A stretch of DNA of 45,298 nt, from assembly GCA_022340645.1 (NCBI GenBank), contig JAJDNP010000038.1, forward strand, positions 1 through 45,298. Direction: 5' to 3'. The position numbers were made by a program, and so were the translations under genes. A model generated the notes under the pieces. It had not been told where the DNA came from. It searched no databases and was given only the letters and a program-made list of their open reading frames with translations. Shown here piece by piece: positions 1-9,362 of this stretch (positions are counted from its first letter, which is position 1; every line of letters starts with the position of its first letter). This DNA is from Gammaproteobacteria bacterium. GTDB taxonomy: Bacteria; Pseudomonadota; Gammaproteobacteria; SZUA-229.

Positions 1-118
1 TGATGTTATTTTGCTTCATCAAAGTCCATCAGCTAAATACGCAAGAAAAATGACCATCTTGCTGCTCAATAGACGGCTTATTTTTACTATTCCAGTGTAT
101 CCGGACGCAACTTGCCTG

Positions 119-1087
119 TTAAGAAGCCAATAACCTTTTCTTCGCCAGTACCAGATTCACTAATGCGCACTTCGTAAACACGCAGTGCGCGTTTTTATCG
201 AGTCCGCGGTAACGCACTTTGGTAAAACCAAACTGACGTTTCATCACACCAATAACATGCTCAACCCTTGAACGTATCCTGGATTTATAGCGATTCGCTG
301 ACTTTTCCGCGTCTGTCAGTTGTCGATTTCGACTCCCTTTCTTCTGGGTAAAGTCTTTCGCATTGGGTGCATGTTCATGGATGACTTCCTTTTGTCCGGC
401 ATAAGCCGAATCCCCCCATATATGCGTTTCATCACCATGCAGTAAATCTTCCAGCACTTGTGAATCATGAACATTGGCCGCTGTCACTGCCACCGAATGG
501 ATCAACTTCGTTCTGTTATCAACACCTATATGCGTTTTCATACCAAAGTACCACTGGTTTCCTTTGCGGGTTTGATGCATATCGGGGTCACGACTTTTGT
601 CTTTGTTTTTGGTCGAGGACGGCGCGTTTATGATGGTGGCGTCAACAATGGTGCCTCGATTGATCTTCATGCCATTTTCAGCCAGGTAAACATTGACCAG
701 ACGGAACAGTTCATCACCCAGATTGTAGCGCTCCATCAAATGACGAAAGTTAAGAATCGTCGTTTCATCCGGTACAGGTTCTTTACCAAGATCAATCCCA
801 ACAAATTGACGCATCGCTCTGGAATCATACAAGGCTTCTTCAGCTCCAGGATCGGATAGCTCAAACCAGTGCTGTAAAAAATGAATACGCAGCATTCGCT
901 CTATACCAACGGGTTTCCTGCCTGCGCCTTCAGGCTTCGGGTAATAAGGCTCTATGGCTTTACACAGTTCTTTCCATGGAATAATTTTATCCATCTCACT
1001 CAGAAACTGTTCCTTGCGGGTCCTTTTTCTGTATTTTTCAAATCCCGATACTTCTAAACTCTGTTGCTTCATCTTGTGTCTACGCAT
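119..1087 (-). CDS. IS5-family transposase
   Basis: A 322-residue DDE transposase that would catalyse cut-and-paste movement of an IS5-type element. The N-terminal region (about residues 1-110) has the IS5 helix-turn-helix type domain with the RKPVGIERMLRIHFLQHW stretch. The catalytic triad is visible: Asp in VDATI (~148), Asp in WGDSAYAG (~225) and Glu in RSRVEHVIGVMKRQFG (~276), the last being the family's Y/R-E-R-like signature. The length is normal for IS5 and the frame is intact, so the enzyme may be active. A second ATG five codons in (MKQQSLEV) resembles other IS5 starts and could be the true start. I could not identify matching terminal inverted repeats: the right flank has a GGAAACTCTGATT-like end on the minus strand near 1120-1140 but no clear partner is visible at 1-118, so the left end may lie outside the window. 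Confidence 0.95.
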   Translation of the reverse strand: MRRHKMKQQSLEVSGFEKYRKRTRKEQFLSEMDKIIPWKELCKAIEPYYPKPEGAGRKPVGIERMLRIHFLQHWFELSDPGAEEALYDSRAMRQFVGIDLGKEPVPDETTILNFRHLMERYNLGDELFRLVNVYLAENGMKINRGTIVDATIINAPSSTKNKDKSRDPDMHQTRKGNQWYFGMKTHIGVDNRTKLIHSVAVTAANVHDSQVLEDLLHGDETHIWGDSAYAGQKEVIHEHAPNAKDFTQKKGSRNRQLTDAEKSANRYKSRIRSRVEHVIGVMKRQFGFTKVRYRGLDKNAHCVFTKCALVNLVLAKKRLLAS

Positions 1088-1317
1088 TTCGTTGTTTGTG
1101 CGGTAGTATACTATTTTCTGAAATTAATCAGAGTTTCCTTAAATCAATCATATAGCCTCTGATCAGGCAGCCGAAATACAAAACATACGGTGACAGGATC
1201 GATAATATGTTTCATCTTTCTTTTTTACTCAAAGCTTTTAGTGATAAACGATAGCTGTTCAAACTGCGGTGAAGTTCGATAGCTTTACCTGGAATAATTT
1301 CTGACAGACTCAATTTT

Positions 1318-1400
1318 GCACCCTCCCTTATTTGCCCTGTGCAGCAGATTTGTAATTCCTTTTTTACGCTTCTTGCTTAGCTAGTGCAAGGCTAGTTGCG
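1318..1400. repeat. Dispersed repeat F, copy 1
   Basis: This stretch (starting GCACCCTCCCTTATTTGCC and running through CAGATTTGTAATT and TTACGCTTCTTG) resembles 37716-37790, where the same order of words occurs with scattered differences. Function is unknown. It lies in the non-coding flank between the IS5 element and the cytochrome gene. Confidence 0.5.
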
Positions 1401-1452
1401 AGAAAAAAAGCAGGATTTTTTCGAAAATTAAAGAACCAGGTCCACGGCAGGG

Positions 1453-1543
1453 GATGGCTGTTCCCCGCGAGGGCGCAGGTCCTACGGGAATGAGATGTGA
1501 TGCAGCGCAGGACCGGCCCCCCGGCCGGGAATGACGGCTCAGA
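1453..1543. repeat. Dispersed GC-rich repeat A, copy 1
   Basis: An ~88-bp block with the words GATGGCTGTTCCCCGCG, GGAATGAGATG, CAGGACCGGCCC and GGCCGGGAATGACGG. The same block recurs at 17213-17302 and 33211-33299 in the same orientation. No open frame is shared between the copies, so it looks like a non-coding mobile or structural repeat. It ends just downstream of the cytochrome stop codon at 1557. Confidence 0.75.
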
Positions 1544-1556
1544 CCTCTATAATTAA

Positions 1557-1958
1557 TTACTCGGTCAAAGGATATTTATAAAAACGTTCATTAAGATACT
1601 GCAGAACATCCTGCTTCTCCAGCTCAGTCCAGTTTAGATTAAGCCAGTCTGCGCGTTGACTGACCCAGTAACTCACTTGTTTAAAGTTCTTTGCCTTACG
1701 TTTGGCACGTATGTAAACCATGCTTTCGTGACAACCTGTACAATGATTTTCATAGAGCATTTGACCACGTGAGGCTTCAGGTAGAACTTTTACTGCTGAA
1801 CCAGCTTCATCTTTACCGGGTTGCTCACTGCCATTGCCGTAGGGAACCGGACTTATATCTTCATCAACAGCAATATCGATAATGCTATCATCGATAACAG
1901 CATTAGCTGGTTGGCAGACTGTTACGAAATAGATAAAAATGGCTAATGCAATTCTCAT
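1557..1958 (-). CDS. Small c-type cytochrome
   Basis: A 133-residue exported mono-haem cytochrome c. The N-terminus (MRIALAIFIYFVTVCQPANA) is a signal peptide, and the haem-binding CxxCH motif is in NHCTGCHES at about residues 72-76. A candidate distal ligand is less obvious; the C-terminal half (WLNLNWTELEKQDVLQYLNERF) resembles the final helix of small class I cytochromes such as those annotated as dihaem or sulphur-oxidation cytochromes. It starts 34 nt after the hemerythrin stop, so the two genes are probably co-transcribed, which suggests periplasmic electron transfer linked to oxygen or redox sensing. The exact partner is not visible. Confidence 0.85.
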   Translation of the reverse strand: MRIALAIFIYFVTVCQPANAVIDDSIIDIAVDEDISPVPYGNGSEQPGKDEAGSAVKVLPEASRGQMLYENHCTGCHESMVYIRAKRKAKNFKQVSYWVSQRADWLNLNWTELEKQDVLQYLNERFYKYPLTE

Positions 1959-1991
1959 AATAAAGGTATTACGGGGCCTGCCCCCTTAAAA

Positions 1992-2381
1992 TTAACCAGC
2001 CGTTTTATTACACTTTGCATTTACCTGATACAGGAATTTATCCAGTCTTTTGTCCGCAGCTAATAAATGCTCTTCCAGCCACTTTCGCAATATTTGCATA
2101 TATTCCTTGCCGAATGGGGCCTGGCCACTATCTAGTCTGTTTTTTAAAACGAACAGCTGCTCCAGTAAATCGGCATGTTCTTTTTTATGATCGATCATCT
2201 CTGGATATTTATAGGTTTGCATTATTGCTTCTTCATTGCTGAAATCCACTTCTGCTAATGCGACAAAATCACTAAGGTATTTATGTACCTGGTTCGCTGA
2301 ACAACCTTTCGATATACATTTATCCAGAGCATCAAGCAAATCGATCAATTGCTGATGCTCTTTTTCCAGTAATGGATGCAT
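1992..2381 (-). CDS. Bacteriohemerythrin
   Basis: A 129-residue hemerythrin-like O2-binding protein with a non-haem di-iron centre. The spaced metal ligands of the family are visible: His in MHPLLEKEHQ, the HxxxE/H-type stretch FSNEEAIMQTYKYPEMIDHKKEH, and a final HLLAADKRLDKFL with a C-terminal Asp. I chose the ATG at 2381 rather than the one at 2408 because AGGAA lies about 8 nt in front of it and because the family usually starts close to the first helix. No signal peptide is seen, so it is cytoplasmic. It sits directly upstream of the cytochrome c gene on the same strand. Confidence 0.9.
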   Translation of the reverse strand: MHPLLEKEHQQLIDLLDALDKCISKGCSANQVHKYLSDFVALAEVDFSNEEAIMQTYKYPEMIDHKKEHADLLEQLFVLKNRLDSGQAPFGKEYMQILRKWLEEHLLAADKRLDKFLYQVNAKCNKTAG

Positions 2382-2598
2382 GACAGTGTTCCTGTTAATA
2401 ATTTGCATGAAGCATGTTTGTTAGTGGACCAATTCCATTGAAGCTAACGTGCATTGACAGAACGTGGAATATTCAACACCGTGCCTTTTGTTTTTCTGTT
2501 ATATGCAACAGAGTTGAAAAACATTTCTACGCTTAAACCTTAAAGAATGCAAGGGAATATAACCTCACGCCTCAGGAGGTACAGAATATGGCGTTTGT

Positions 2599-2671
2599 CC
2601 GAATAAATTATTCGGCATGTCCATATGCCTCACCCTTTCAGGGCTGCCATTCAAATCGTTCCACACGATTT
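2599..2671. repeat. Cluster of small palindromes upstream of hemerythrin
   Basis: Three hairpins lie close together between the hemerythrin gene and ftsH: CCGAATAAATTATTCGG at 2599-2615 (8-bp stem), GGCAT/ATGCC at about 2614-2629, and AAATCGT/ACGATTT at 2653-2671 with a 5-nt loop. No gene is seen in the 2409-2717 gap. They could act as terminators for ftsH or as protein-binding sites; there is no clear U-tract. Confidence 0.45.
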
Positions 2672-2717
2672 AGTCGGACCTACGAATGCACATAAACTCT
2701 TTTGTCATCATTGCGTA

Positions 2718-4622
2718 TTACTGGCTGGTTTTGATAACGGTGGGCTTTAATTCCTGTACTTTTTCGCCAAGACAGGCCTTCACCTGTTCACGGTTCAGAG
2801 TTTCGTGTTCTTCCAGTTCGATAATCAGTTTATTCAGCAGGTCCCTGTGTTGTGCTATTAAACCGATAGCCTGTTTTTCGGCATTACCCAGCAGTTCTTT
2901 TACCGCCTTATCCACCGACGTCGCCGAATTTTCGGAGAAGTGCCGCGGTTGCGCTATTTCCCTGCCCAGAAACGGGTGTTCCTCGCTGTCGCGTAAATCG
3001 ACCGGGCCGATTTCGCTGGACATGCCCCAGCGTGAAACCATGGCGCGGGCGAGGGCCGTTGCCTGTGCGATGTCATCATCGGCGCCGGAACTGACACTGC
3101 CCAGCAATTCCTTTTCTGCACTGCGCCCGCCCATCATCACCACCAGTCGGTCTTTCAGATATTCTTCCGGCAGCGTGTGGCGCTCCTGTTCCGGCAACTG
3201 GTGCGTGACACCTAGCGCCCGGCCGCGAGGAATGATGCTGACCTTGTAAATAGGATCGGTATTCGGCAGGAAATAGGCAACCAGGGTATGGCCTGATTCA
3301 TGCACCGCCAGCCGATGCCGTTCTTCCGGCTGAATAGCCAGGGTACGTGCTGTCCCCAGGATCAGCTTGTCACGCGCTTCGTCAAAATGCGTCATGGTGA
3401 CACGGCTTGCTTTATCGCGTGCCGCCAGCATGGCCGCTTCATTCACCAGGTTTTTAATATCGGCGCCGGAGAAGCCGGGTGTGCCAGCCGCCACATTTTC
3501 CAGGTTGACGTCTTCAGCCAGCGGCACCTTGCGGCAGTGTACCTTGAGAATGGCAACACGGTCCTGGCGGTCCGGCAATTCCAGTACCACATGACGGTCG
3601 AAGCGCCCCGGCCTGAGCAAGGCCGGGTCCAGTACGTCAGGGCGATTGGTTGCGCCCAGTACAATGACGGCCTCACGGCCGCTGAAGCCATCCATTTCTG
3701 CGAGTATCTGGTTAAGCGTCTGTTCGCGCTCATCATGGCCGCCGCCGAGACCGGTGCCACGGGTGCGGCCGATGCTGTCGAGCTCGTCAATAAAGATAAT
3801 CGCCGGCGAATTTTTCTTGGCTTCTTCAAACAGGTGGCGGACACGCGAAGCGCCGACGCCAACAAAAACCTCGATGAATTCAGAGCCTGAAATGGAATAA
3901 AAGGGCACGCCTGCCTCACCGGCCAGCGCCCTGGCCATCAGCGTTTTACCTGTGCCTGGCGGCCCCATCAGCAATACGCCGCGAGGCACTTCGGCGCCGA
4001 GCTGGCGAAACTGGTCAGGAGACTTGAGGAACTCAACCAGCTCGGTGACTTCACGTTTTGCCGTCACCTGGCCGGCAACGTCATCAAAAGTAACATCGGG
4101 AATTTCCGCGGTTTTGGTTGAGCCGCGCAGAAATTTTCCCAGCTCGCCTTTGCCGCCCAGTCCGCCTGAAATATTGCGTTGCGCGCGTTTGATGATCCAG
4201 AACCAGAAACCAAGTATAACGATCCACGGCAACAGGCTAATCAGCAACTGCCATAGAATGCCATCGCTTTCCGGTGACAAGGCACGCACTTCAACACCTT
4301 TAGCTTCCAGTTCGGACAGAAGTTTTGCGTCGCCAATGTCGGGAATACGGGTTTTGAAACGCTTGCTCATGAGTTGCTGCGGGCCGAGACCGGTTTCATG
4401 AAACAGCGTCCCTTCCGCCTGGTTCCCCCTGAACGTTACGCTCATCACCTCGTCACTATTCAATAAATTTTTGAACTCGCTGTAGGGGATGTCTGACACG
4501 GGTTGCACAGCGGCTTCCTGTGTCATCGAAAAATAAAACGCGCCCAGCAGAATAACGAGCATTAAACTGATAACCCAGTTTAACGGTATCGGAAATTTTT
4601 GAGGATTTTCAGGTTGTGGCAT
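2718..4622 (-). CDS. ftsH: ATP-dependent zinc metalloprotease FtsH
   Basis: A 634-residue membrane-anchored AAA+ protease that degrades membrane and short-lived cytosolic proteins. Order of parts: N-terminal membrane helix (~15-35), periplasmic FtsH_ext domain (~40-120), second membrane helix (~125-148), AAA+ module with Walker A GPPGTGKT (~221), Walker [10 protein letters not shown] (~276) and the arginine-finger region [11 protein letters not shown], then the M41 protease domain with the zinc motif HESGH (~440). All catalytic residues are present and the length is normal (E. coli FtsH 644). It is not next to rrmJ or folP, the usual gammaproteobacterial neighbours, so it may be a second paralogue; that is inference. 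The start ATG has GGGAAAG just upstream. Confidence 0.95.
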   Translation of the reverse strand: MPQPENPQKFPIPLNWVISLMLVILLGAFYFSMTQEAAVQPVSDIPYSEFKNLLNSDEVMSVTFRGNQAEGTLFHETGLGPQQLMSKRFKTRIPDIGDAKLLSELEAKGVEVRALSPESDGILWQLLISLLPWIVILGFWFWIIKRAQRNISGGLGGKGELGKFLRGSTKTAEIPDVTFDDVAGQVTAKREVTELVEFLKSPDQFRQLGAEVPRGVLLMGPPGTGKTLMARALAGEAGVPFYSISGSEFIEVFVGVGASRVRHLFEEAKKNSPAIIFIDELDSIGRTRGTGLGGGHDEREQTLNQILAEMDGFSGREAVIVLGATNRPDVLDPALLRPGRFDRHVVLELPDRQDRVAILKVHCRKVPLAEDVNLENVAAGTPGFSGADIKNLVNEAAMLAARDKASRVTMTHFDEARDKLILGTARTLAIQPEERHRLAVHESGHTLVAYFLPNTDPIYKVSIIPRGRALGVTHQLPEQERHTLPEEYLKDRLVVMMGGRSAEKELLGSVSSGADDDIAQATALARAMVSRWGMSSEIGPVDLRDSEEHPFLGREIAQPRHFSENSATSVDKAVKELLGNAEKQAIGLIAQHRDLLNKLIIELEEHETLNREQVKACLGEKVQELKPTVIKTSQ

Positions 4623-4761
4623 GGGCTTTCCCGTTCCATCTCATCGGCAGTTACAGTCTACTGCAGCTGCAACCGGGGCAACAACTATTTCACTAGCAAT
4701 ATTAGCCATTATCAACCAAAGGATGCAGGTGTATTTTTCGTTATCCGTAATAGTACGGCCG

Positions 4762-5967
4762 CTACTCGTAGCGCAAGGCCTCGATAGGATCCAGCCGCGC
4801 TGCCTTGCGGGCCGGGAAGTAGCCGAAGATCACGCCGACAGCAGCGGAAAATAAAAACGCCAGCAGCATGATGCCGGGATTGAGCACCAGCGGCATATTC
4901 ATCAGTGATGCCAGGCCGAAAGAAGTCGCTACGGCAAGGCCGATGCCGATAACGCCGCCAAAGGATGACAGCACCACAGCCTCCACCAGGAACTGCAGCA
5001 GCACCTCGCTTTCCATGGCGCCGATCGCCAGCCGTATGCCGATTTCCCGGGTGCGTTCGGTTACCGAAACCAGCATGATATTCATGATGCCGATGCCACC
5101 TACCAGCAGGCTGACGGCAGCCACTGCTCCCAGCAGGGTGGTAAGAATTTGGGTGGTGCCGGTCAGTGCATCGGCAATTTCCCGCATGTCGCGAACGTTA
5201 AAGTCATCGTCTTCCGTCGGTGAAATGCGCCGGCGTTCACGCATCAGCCGTTCAATACTGTTTTGAACCTTGCTGGTGGAAACACCGTCAAGGGCGGAGA
5301 CATAGATCATTTGCACATCCTGCTTGCCGGATACGCGCCGCCAGAAAGTGCGCAGCGGAATCACCACCAGGTCATCCTGGTCGCGGCCGCCGACGGACTG
5401 GCCTTTGCTTTCAAGCAGACCGATCACCTGGCAGGAGATTTTGTTCAGCCGGATTTTTTCATCCAGCGGATTCTGGTTGCCGAACAGTTCCTCACGCACG
5501 GTAGCGCCGAGCAGGCAAACGGCTGCGCCGGCGCGTTGTTCACTGTCGCTGAATTCACGTCCTTTTTCAAGGTTCCAGTTACCCACCTTAATATAATTGT
5601 TATCGGTGCCGGTAACGGCGGTGGACCAGTTACGGTTACCGGAGATGGCGATCATGGACTGCGAGGCAATAGGGGCGACGGCCGCAACGCCACCGACTTC
5701 AGCCGCTATCGCTTCAGCATCATCGATATCGAATGGCTCGGCCTCCGAGCGTTGCCCGAAACCGAGTCGCTGACCGGTACGCACCATCAGCAGGTTACTG
5801 CCCAGGCTGGAAATTTGCGCGGAAACCTGCGCGGTCGCGCCGCTGCCGAGATTGACCATGATGATAACGGACGCCACACCGATAACGATGCCAAGAATGG
5901 TCAGCGCGGAACGCATCAGGTTACGGCGGATTTCGCGCAGTGCAAGCAACAGTGCATTCCACAGCAT
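4762..5967 (-). CDS. MacB-type ABC transporter permease
   Basis: A 401-residue inner-membrane permease of the MacB/FtsX class. An N-terminal membrane helix (~20-42, within LTILGIVIGVASVIIM) is followed by a large periplasmic MacB_PCD domain (~45-270) and three C-terminal membrane helices with the typical VSVTERTREIGIRLAIGA loop. The gene corresponds to the C-terminal half of fused E. coli MacB; here the ATPase is a separate gene directly upstream, overlapping by one base. It forms a tripartite efflux pump with the adaptor encoded first in the operon and presumably an outer-membrane channel elsewhere. The substrate cannot be read from the sequence. Confidence 0.92.
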   Translation of the reverse strand: MLWNALLLALREIRRNLMRSALTILGIVIGVASVIIMVNLGSGATAQVSAQISSLGSNLLMVRTGQRLGFGQRSEAEPFDIDDAEAIAAEVGGVAAVAPIASQSMIAISGNRNWSTAVTGTDNNYIKVGNWNLEKGREFSDSEQRAGAAVCLLGATVREELFGNQNPLDEKIRLNKISCQVIGLLESKGQSVGGRDQDDLVVIPLRTFWRRVSGKQDVQMIYVSALDGVSTSKVQNSIERLMRERRRISPTEDDDFNVRDMREIADALTGTTQILTTLLGAVAAVSLLVGGIGIMNIMLVSVTERTREIGIRLAIGAMESEVLLQFLVEAVVLSSFGGVIGIGLAVATSFGLASLMNMPLVLNPGIMLLAFLFSAAVGVIFGYFPARKAARLDPIEALRYE

Positions 5968-6704
5968 CAGCCATGCTCCTCACTATATTGCTCCCTGCGA
6001 TGTTTTTCGCCTTCGATGCGGCCATCGAGAAAGCGCACAGTTCTCTGCGCATAGGCAGCCATCTCGGCTTCGTGGGTAACCATGACAATGGTGATGCCCT
6101 GCTCACGGTTGAATGCGGTAAGAAGTTCCATGATTTCCAGACTGCGTGCCGTATCCAGATTGCCGGTAGGTTCATCGGCAAGCAGGATTGCCGGCCTGGT
6201 GACAATGGCGCGCGCGATGGCAACGCGCTGCTGCTGGCCGCCGGAAAGTTCGGCCGGGGAGTGGCTTTCCCAGCCCGACAAGCCCACCGCGGCGATGGCA
6301 TTGAGCGCTTGTTTATGCCGGGCTGCCGCGGGTATACCGCGATAAATCAATGGCAGTTCGACATTTTCCAGCGCTGATGTTCGTGACAGCAGGTTGAACC
6401 CCTGGAAAACAAAACCAATATAATTGCGCCGCAACAGGGCGCGCTGGTCGCGCGACAGGCTGTTCACTTCAACGCCTTGGAAAAGGTAGTTGCCGGCAGA
6501 GGGTGTGTCAAGACAGCCAAGGATATTCATGCAGGTGGACTTGCCGGAACCGCTTGGCCCCATCATGGTGACAAATTCGCCCTGCTTTATATTGAGATCG
6601 ATGCCGCGCAGAGCATGCATGGCGGCCTGGCCCTTGCCATAAACCTTGCTTACATTATGCAGCTCTATTAATAATGCCGTTTGAGCGGCGGATTGTTCAC
6701 TCAT
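5967..6704 (-). CDS. MacB/LolD-type ABC transporter ATPase
   Basis: A 245-residue ATP-binding subunit powering the adjacent permease. Visible motifs are Walker A GPSGSGKST (~50-58), signature LSGGQQQR (~153), Walker B AILLADEPTGNLD (~173) and the switch His in VMVTHE. The start ATG overlaps the adaptor stop codon by four bases and its own stop overlaps the permease start, indicating translational coupling. The sequence belongs to the LolD/MacB/FtsE group, in which the permease works by mechanotransmission and not by classic transport through the membrane. Confidence 0.93.
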   Translation of the reverse strand: MSEQSAAQTALLIELHNVSKVYGKGQAAMHALRGIDLNIKQGEFVTMMGPSGSGKSTCMNILGCLDTPSAGNYLFQGVEVNSLSRDQRALLRRNYIGFVFQGFNLLSRTSALENVELPLIYRGIPAAARHKQALNAIAAVGLSGWESHSPAELSGGQQQRVAIARAIVTRPAILLADEPTGNLDTARSLEIMELLTAFNREQGITIVMVTHEAEMAAYAQRTVRFLDGRIEGEKHRREQYSEEHG

Positions 6705-7969
6705 TTGTTCACACGACTGGCATCGATTACCACGGCCATCCCGGGGCTAAGATTCGAAGAGAGTATCTCGGTAAACTTGCCATCGCTGGCGCCGGTTTTA
6801 ACCGCTAAAGTTTCTGCCTGCCCGTCACGCAGAATCCAGACCTTGCGTGCAGTATCCTTGCTGCTATCAACACGTCGCTTCGCTGAATGCGGCCGCCGAA
6901 ACATTGCGCCAAAAATCCCGCCGCCACCGCTGTTTGTCTTTTTCTCTGCCGGCGGCGTAAAACGCAGTGCCGCATTGGGCGCCAGAATGACATCCTTTAG
7001 CTGCTGTACCGTAATGACTGCATTGGCGGTCATCCCCGGGCGCAGTAACAGGTCCGAGTTGTCCACGGCAAGTATTGTTTCATAAGTGACCACACCTTCA
7101 ACGGTTTGCGGTGCAAAACGCACCTGGGTAATGCGTGCCGCAAAATTGCGTTCAGGGTATGCGTCCACGTTAAACACGGCAGCCTGGCCTTCAGCAATCT
7201 TGCCGACATCGGCTTCGTCAACCGCAACATGCAGCTCCATCTTTGCCAGGTCTTCGGCCAGGGTAAATAAAACCGGCGCCTGCAGCGATGCCGCTACCGT
7301 CTGGCCCGGTTCGATCTGGCGCTGTAATACCAGGCCGTCGATGGGTGAACGGATTTCAGCCTTGGCCAGCTCGGTCTCATTACCGTCCAGGGTGGCACGG
7401 GCTACGGCTACCTGTGAGCGGGCACTGGCCTCCGCCGCCTTGGCGCGTGCCTGTGCAGCAGTATAGGTATCCAGATCTTCTTTTGAACAAAGGTCACGTT
7501 TGGCGAGTTTTTCACAGCGCTCAAAACGAAGGCGTGTTTCAAGCACGGTTGCCTTGGCGTCTTCCACCCTCGATTTGGCGGATTCAAGCGAGGCGCGCGC
7601 CTCGATGACACGAGACTTCAGGCGGTCGGTGTCGAGGCGCGCCAGCACCTGGCCGCGCTGCACCCGGTCATTGAAATCAACCTCCACCGTCTTGATTATG
7701 CCGGACAGCTCACTGCCTACATCTACCTGGTTGACCGGTTCCAGCGTGCCCGTGGCTGTAACCGTTACCGTGAGATCTCCTTTCTTTACTTCGGCGGTTT
7801 CGTAATGGACAGCAGCGCTATCGCCGTTCATCAGTACGGTATATACAGCAGTCGCCGCCAGCAGAATTATTAGTGCGGCGCCTGCCCAGCGCAAGCGCCT
7901 GGCTGGTGGCTGCGCGACCTTCAACACGTCGCTGATAGTATTGTCCTGATCTGTTACCTTTTTCGTCAT
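6701..7969 (-). CDS. MacA-like periplasmic adaptor (efflux RND/HlyD type)
   Basis: A ~423-residue membrane-fusion protein linking the MacB-type pump to an outer-membrane channel. It has one N-terminal membrane helix (LRWAGAALIILLAATAVYTVL), a barrel-sandwich lipoyl-like half (GSELSGIIKTVEVDFNDRV), a long helical hairpin (~110-205) with alanine/arginine-rich repeats, a second lipoyl half (IRSPIDGLVLQR) and beta-barrel and membrane-proximal domains. I chose the ATG at 7969 because GGAGG lies 10 nt upstream; an upstream extension adds an unlikely Cys-rich N-terminus. A Gly/Lys-rich insertion near the C-terminus (EKKTNSGGGGIFG) is unusual for MacA. First gene of the operon. Confidence 0.92.
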   Translation of the reverse strand: MTKKVTDQDNTISDVLKVAQPPARRLRWAGAALIILLAATAVYTVLMNGDSAAVHYETAEVKKGDLTVTVTATGTLEPVNQVDVGSELSGIIKTVEVDFNDRVQRGQVLARLDTDRLKSRVIEARASLESAKSRVEDAKATVLETRLRFERCEKLAKRDLCSKEDLDTYTAAQARAKAAEASARSQVAVARATLDGNETELAKAEIRSPIDGLVLQRQIEPGQTVAASLQAPVLFTLAEDLAKMELHVAVDEADVGKIAEGQAAVFNVDAYPERNFAARITQVRFAPQTVEGVVTYETILAVDNSDLLLRPGMTANAVITVQQLKDVILAPNAALRFTPPAEKKTNSGGGGIFGAMFRRPHSAKRRVDSSKDTARKVWILRDGQAETLAVKTGASDGKFTEILSSNLSPGMAVVIDASRVNK

Positions 7970-8368
7970 TCTATATCTGCCTCCAGCGTACAGATCATAT
8001 TCACAGCACAAAAGTTCAGCATGGCACAATTTGTATTACGCCAGTCTTGTTTCATTAAAGGACTCGTTGATCAATGAGGCTGTAAATGCTCTGCTGTTAT
8101 GCAGCGATTTTAAATCAAAAATGCAGTGACCACTTTATTTTTACATGGCCTGAAATCCTGCCTTCTTTTAGATACGAAATGTAAGACTTGACTCTGTCGT
8201 TTCTATTCAGTCGTTACTGCCTTTGTCGGGCGCAGACTGTAGTTTAAGGAGCGTGATTAATTTTAATAAAATTACGGTCAGAGCGTCTGGCAAGGGCACC
8301 ATACTACTAAGTTAAACACAACTATGTTCTGACGCCGTTTTATTTGTACCGTCTGCTTTAACTGCTTT
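7970..8368. promoter_or_regulatory. Intergenic region holding the efflux operon promoter
   Basis: About 400 bases with no gene. An imperfect inverted repeat, ACGGTCAGA (near 8275) with TCTGACGCCGT (near 8330), flanks about 45 nt. The promoter of the adaptor-ATPase-permease operon must lie here, but I do not see a convincing -35/-10 pair. Confidence 0.35.
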
Positions 8369-8776
8369 TTAATTAAAAGTACCCTGTACATTTATCTGTA
8401 TACCATTGACTAATTTAAGCAGGTCTATTGATTCGTCTGCGTCTTTATCTGTCAGCAGTTTACCGCTGAAGTTAAGACTATGCTCCGTTGGTTTCTTTTT
8501 TAGTGCATTAAACAGGGCACTGTTTTTTTCTGTATGGCGATGTTCATTACTAAACATATCGTCGTTTTTTATTTCATTCTCAAAAGAAATATCGTCAATT
8601 GATAGAAACAGCAACTTGCTGGACTGCTGTGGCACAGTACTTGCTTTAGCGGGTCTTTCAACTGGTGCGGGTTTTATTGCAGTAAGTTTTTTAATGGACA
8701 CAACTTGTTGCTGCGTATTACACGCAGTAATAAACAGGAAAATATAACAGCAGCAAAGAATTTTGAAATAATTCAT
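8369..8776 (-). CDS. Hypothetical lipoprotein
   Basis: A 135-residue protein with a lipoprotein signal peptide: a hydrophobic run (FKILCCCYIFLF) followed by the lipobox ITAC, so the mature protein would start with a lipidated Cys at about residue 18 to 19. The rest is hydrophilic, rich in Lys, Ser and Asp, with no recognised domain. The ATG at 8776 is preferred over a TTG three codons upstream, though no strong ribosome-binding site is seen for either. It is isolated, with several hundred non-coding bases on both sides. Function unknown. Confidence 0.6.
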   Translation of the reverse strand: MNYFKILCCCYIFLFITACNTQQQVVSIKKLTAIKPAPVERPAKASTVPQQSSKLLFLSIDDISFENEIKNDDMFSNEHRHTEKNSALFNALKKKPTEHSLNFSGKLLTDKDADESIDLLKLVNGIQINVQGTFN

Positions 8777-9127
8777 ACCTGACAATTTTGAAGGTAATTA
8801 ATGCCACAATAAAATCGATAGTAATAACCGGTAGCACGTTACAGGATATTTGTCCTCTTCATGTAAAATAAGTTCCCACATACCGGTACTGGTGAAATAT
8901 TATCAGGGACAGGCCATGGATTTCATATTATTTCGATTTTAAGGCCTGACCTGCCAATAATTCTCAGCATGATATAGCCATGGTTTTTCACTGCTATACC
9001 TTGCATTGAATATAGAACAACCCAAATGGTCATTATTGACAAATAGCGCCAACAGGTTGACAGTAAAATTGATGGTGGCACTATGAAGTTGATCGATCAT
9101 TATCTAAGGCACTCTAAATCCAGTTAA
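8777..9127. other. Intergenic region without recognisable content
   Basis: AT-rich stretch between the lipoprotein and the nuclease-like remnant. I see no gene, strong hairpin or known repeat. An ATG at 9083 is in frame with the downstream remnant but separated from it by the TAA at 9125. Confidence 0.4.
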
Positions 9128-9304
9128 GCCTTCGTCAACGACGATGGCGAAGACCTGAGCGCATACCTGCTGGAACGTGGCTGGGCAGCCGCTCTGCATG
9201 ATGCGCCGGTTGAATACCAGGTGCTTGAACGCATCGCACATTCACGCCACATGGGTGTCTGGGGTATCGCCATTGACAGGCCATACAACAACACGTTCAA
9301 GTAG
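9128..9304 (+). pseudogene. 3' remnant of a staphylococcal-nuclease-like (TNase) gene
   Basis: The plus strand encodes a 58-residue open frame with no start codon: AFVNDDGEDLSAYLLERGWA, then a YQVLERIAHSRHMGVWG stretch before the stop at 9302. This resembles the C-terminal part of SNase-like domains, where the LLERGWA helix and the A-x-x-x-x-x-G-x-W-G segment occur. The N-terminal signal peptide and the catalytic Arg/Glu/Asp part are missing, and the frame is closed by a TAA immediately upstream. It therefore looks like the tail of a deleted gene. The assignment rests on two short motifs and should be treated as moderate. Confidence 0.55.
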
Positions 9305-9362
9305 TTGAACTGGGGGTAGTACGCTTCAGACCAGGCAGCACTGCTTCTTTTCCCTTCTTCTT

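Noticed and set aside
4762-7969. Split MacB (separate ATPase and permease) considered as a gene fission event.
   Set aside because: Separate ATPase and permease genes are the common arrangement for MacB-like transporters outside enterobacteria.
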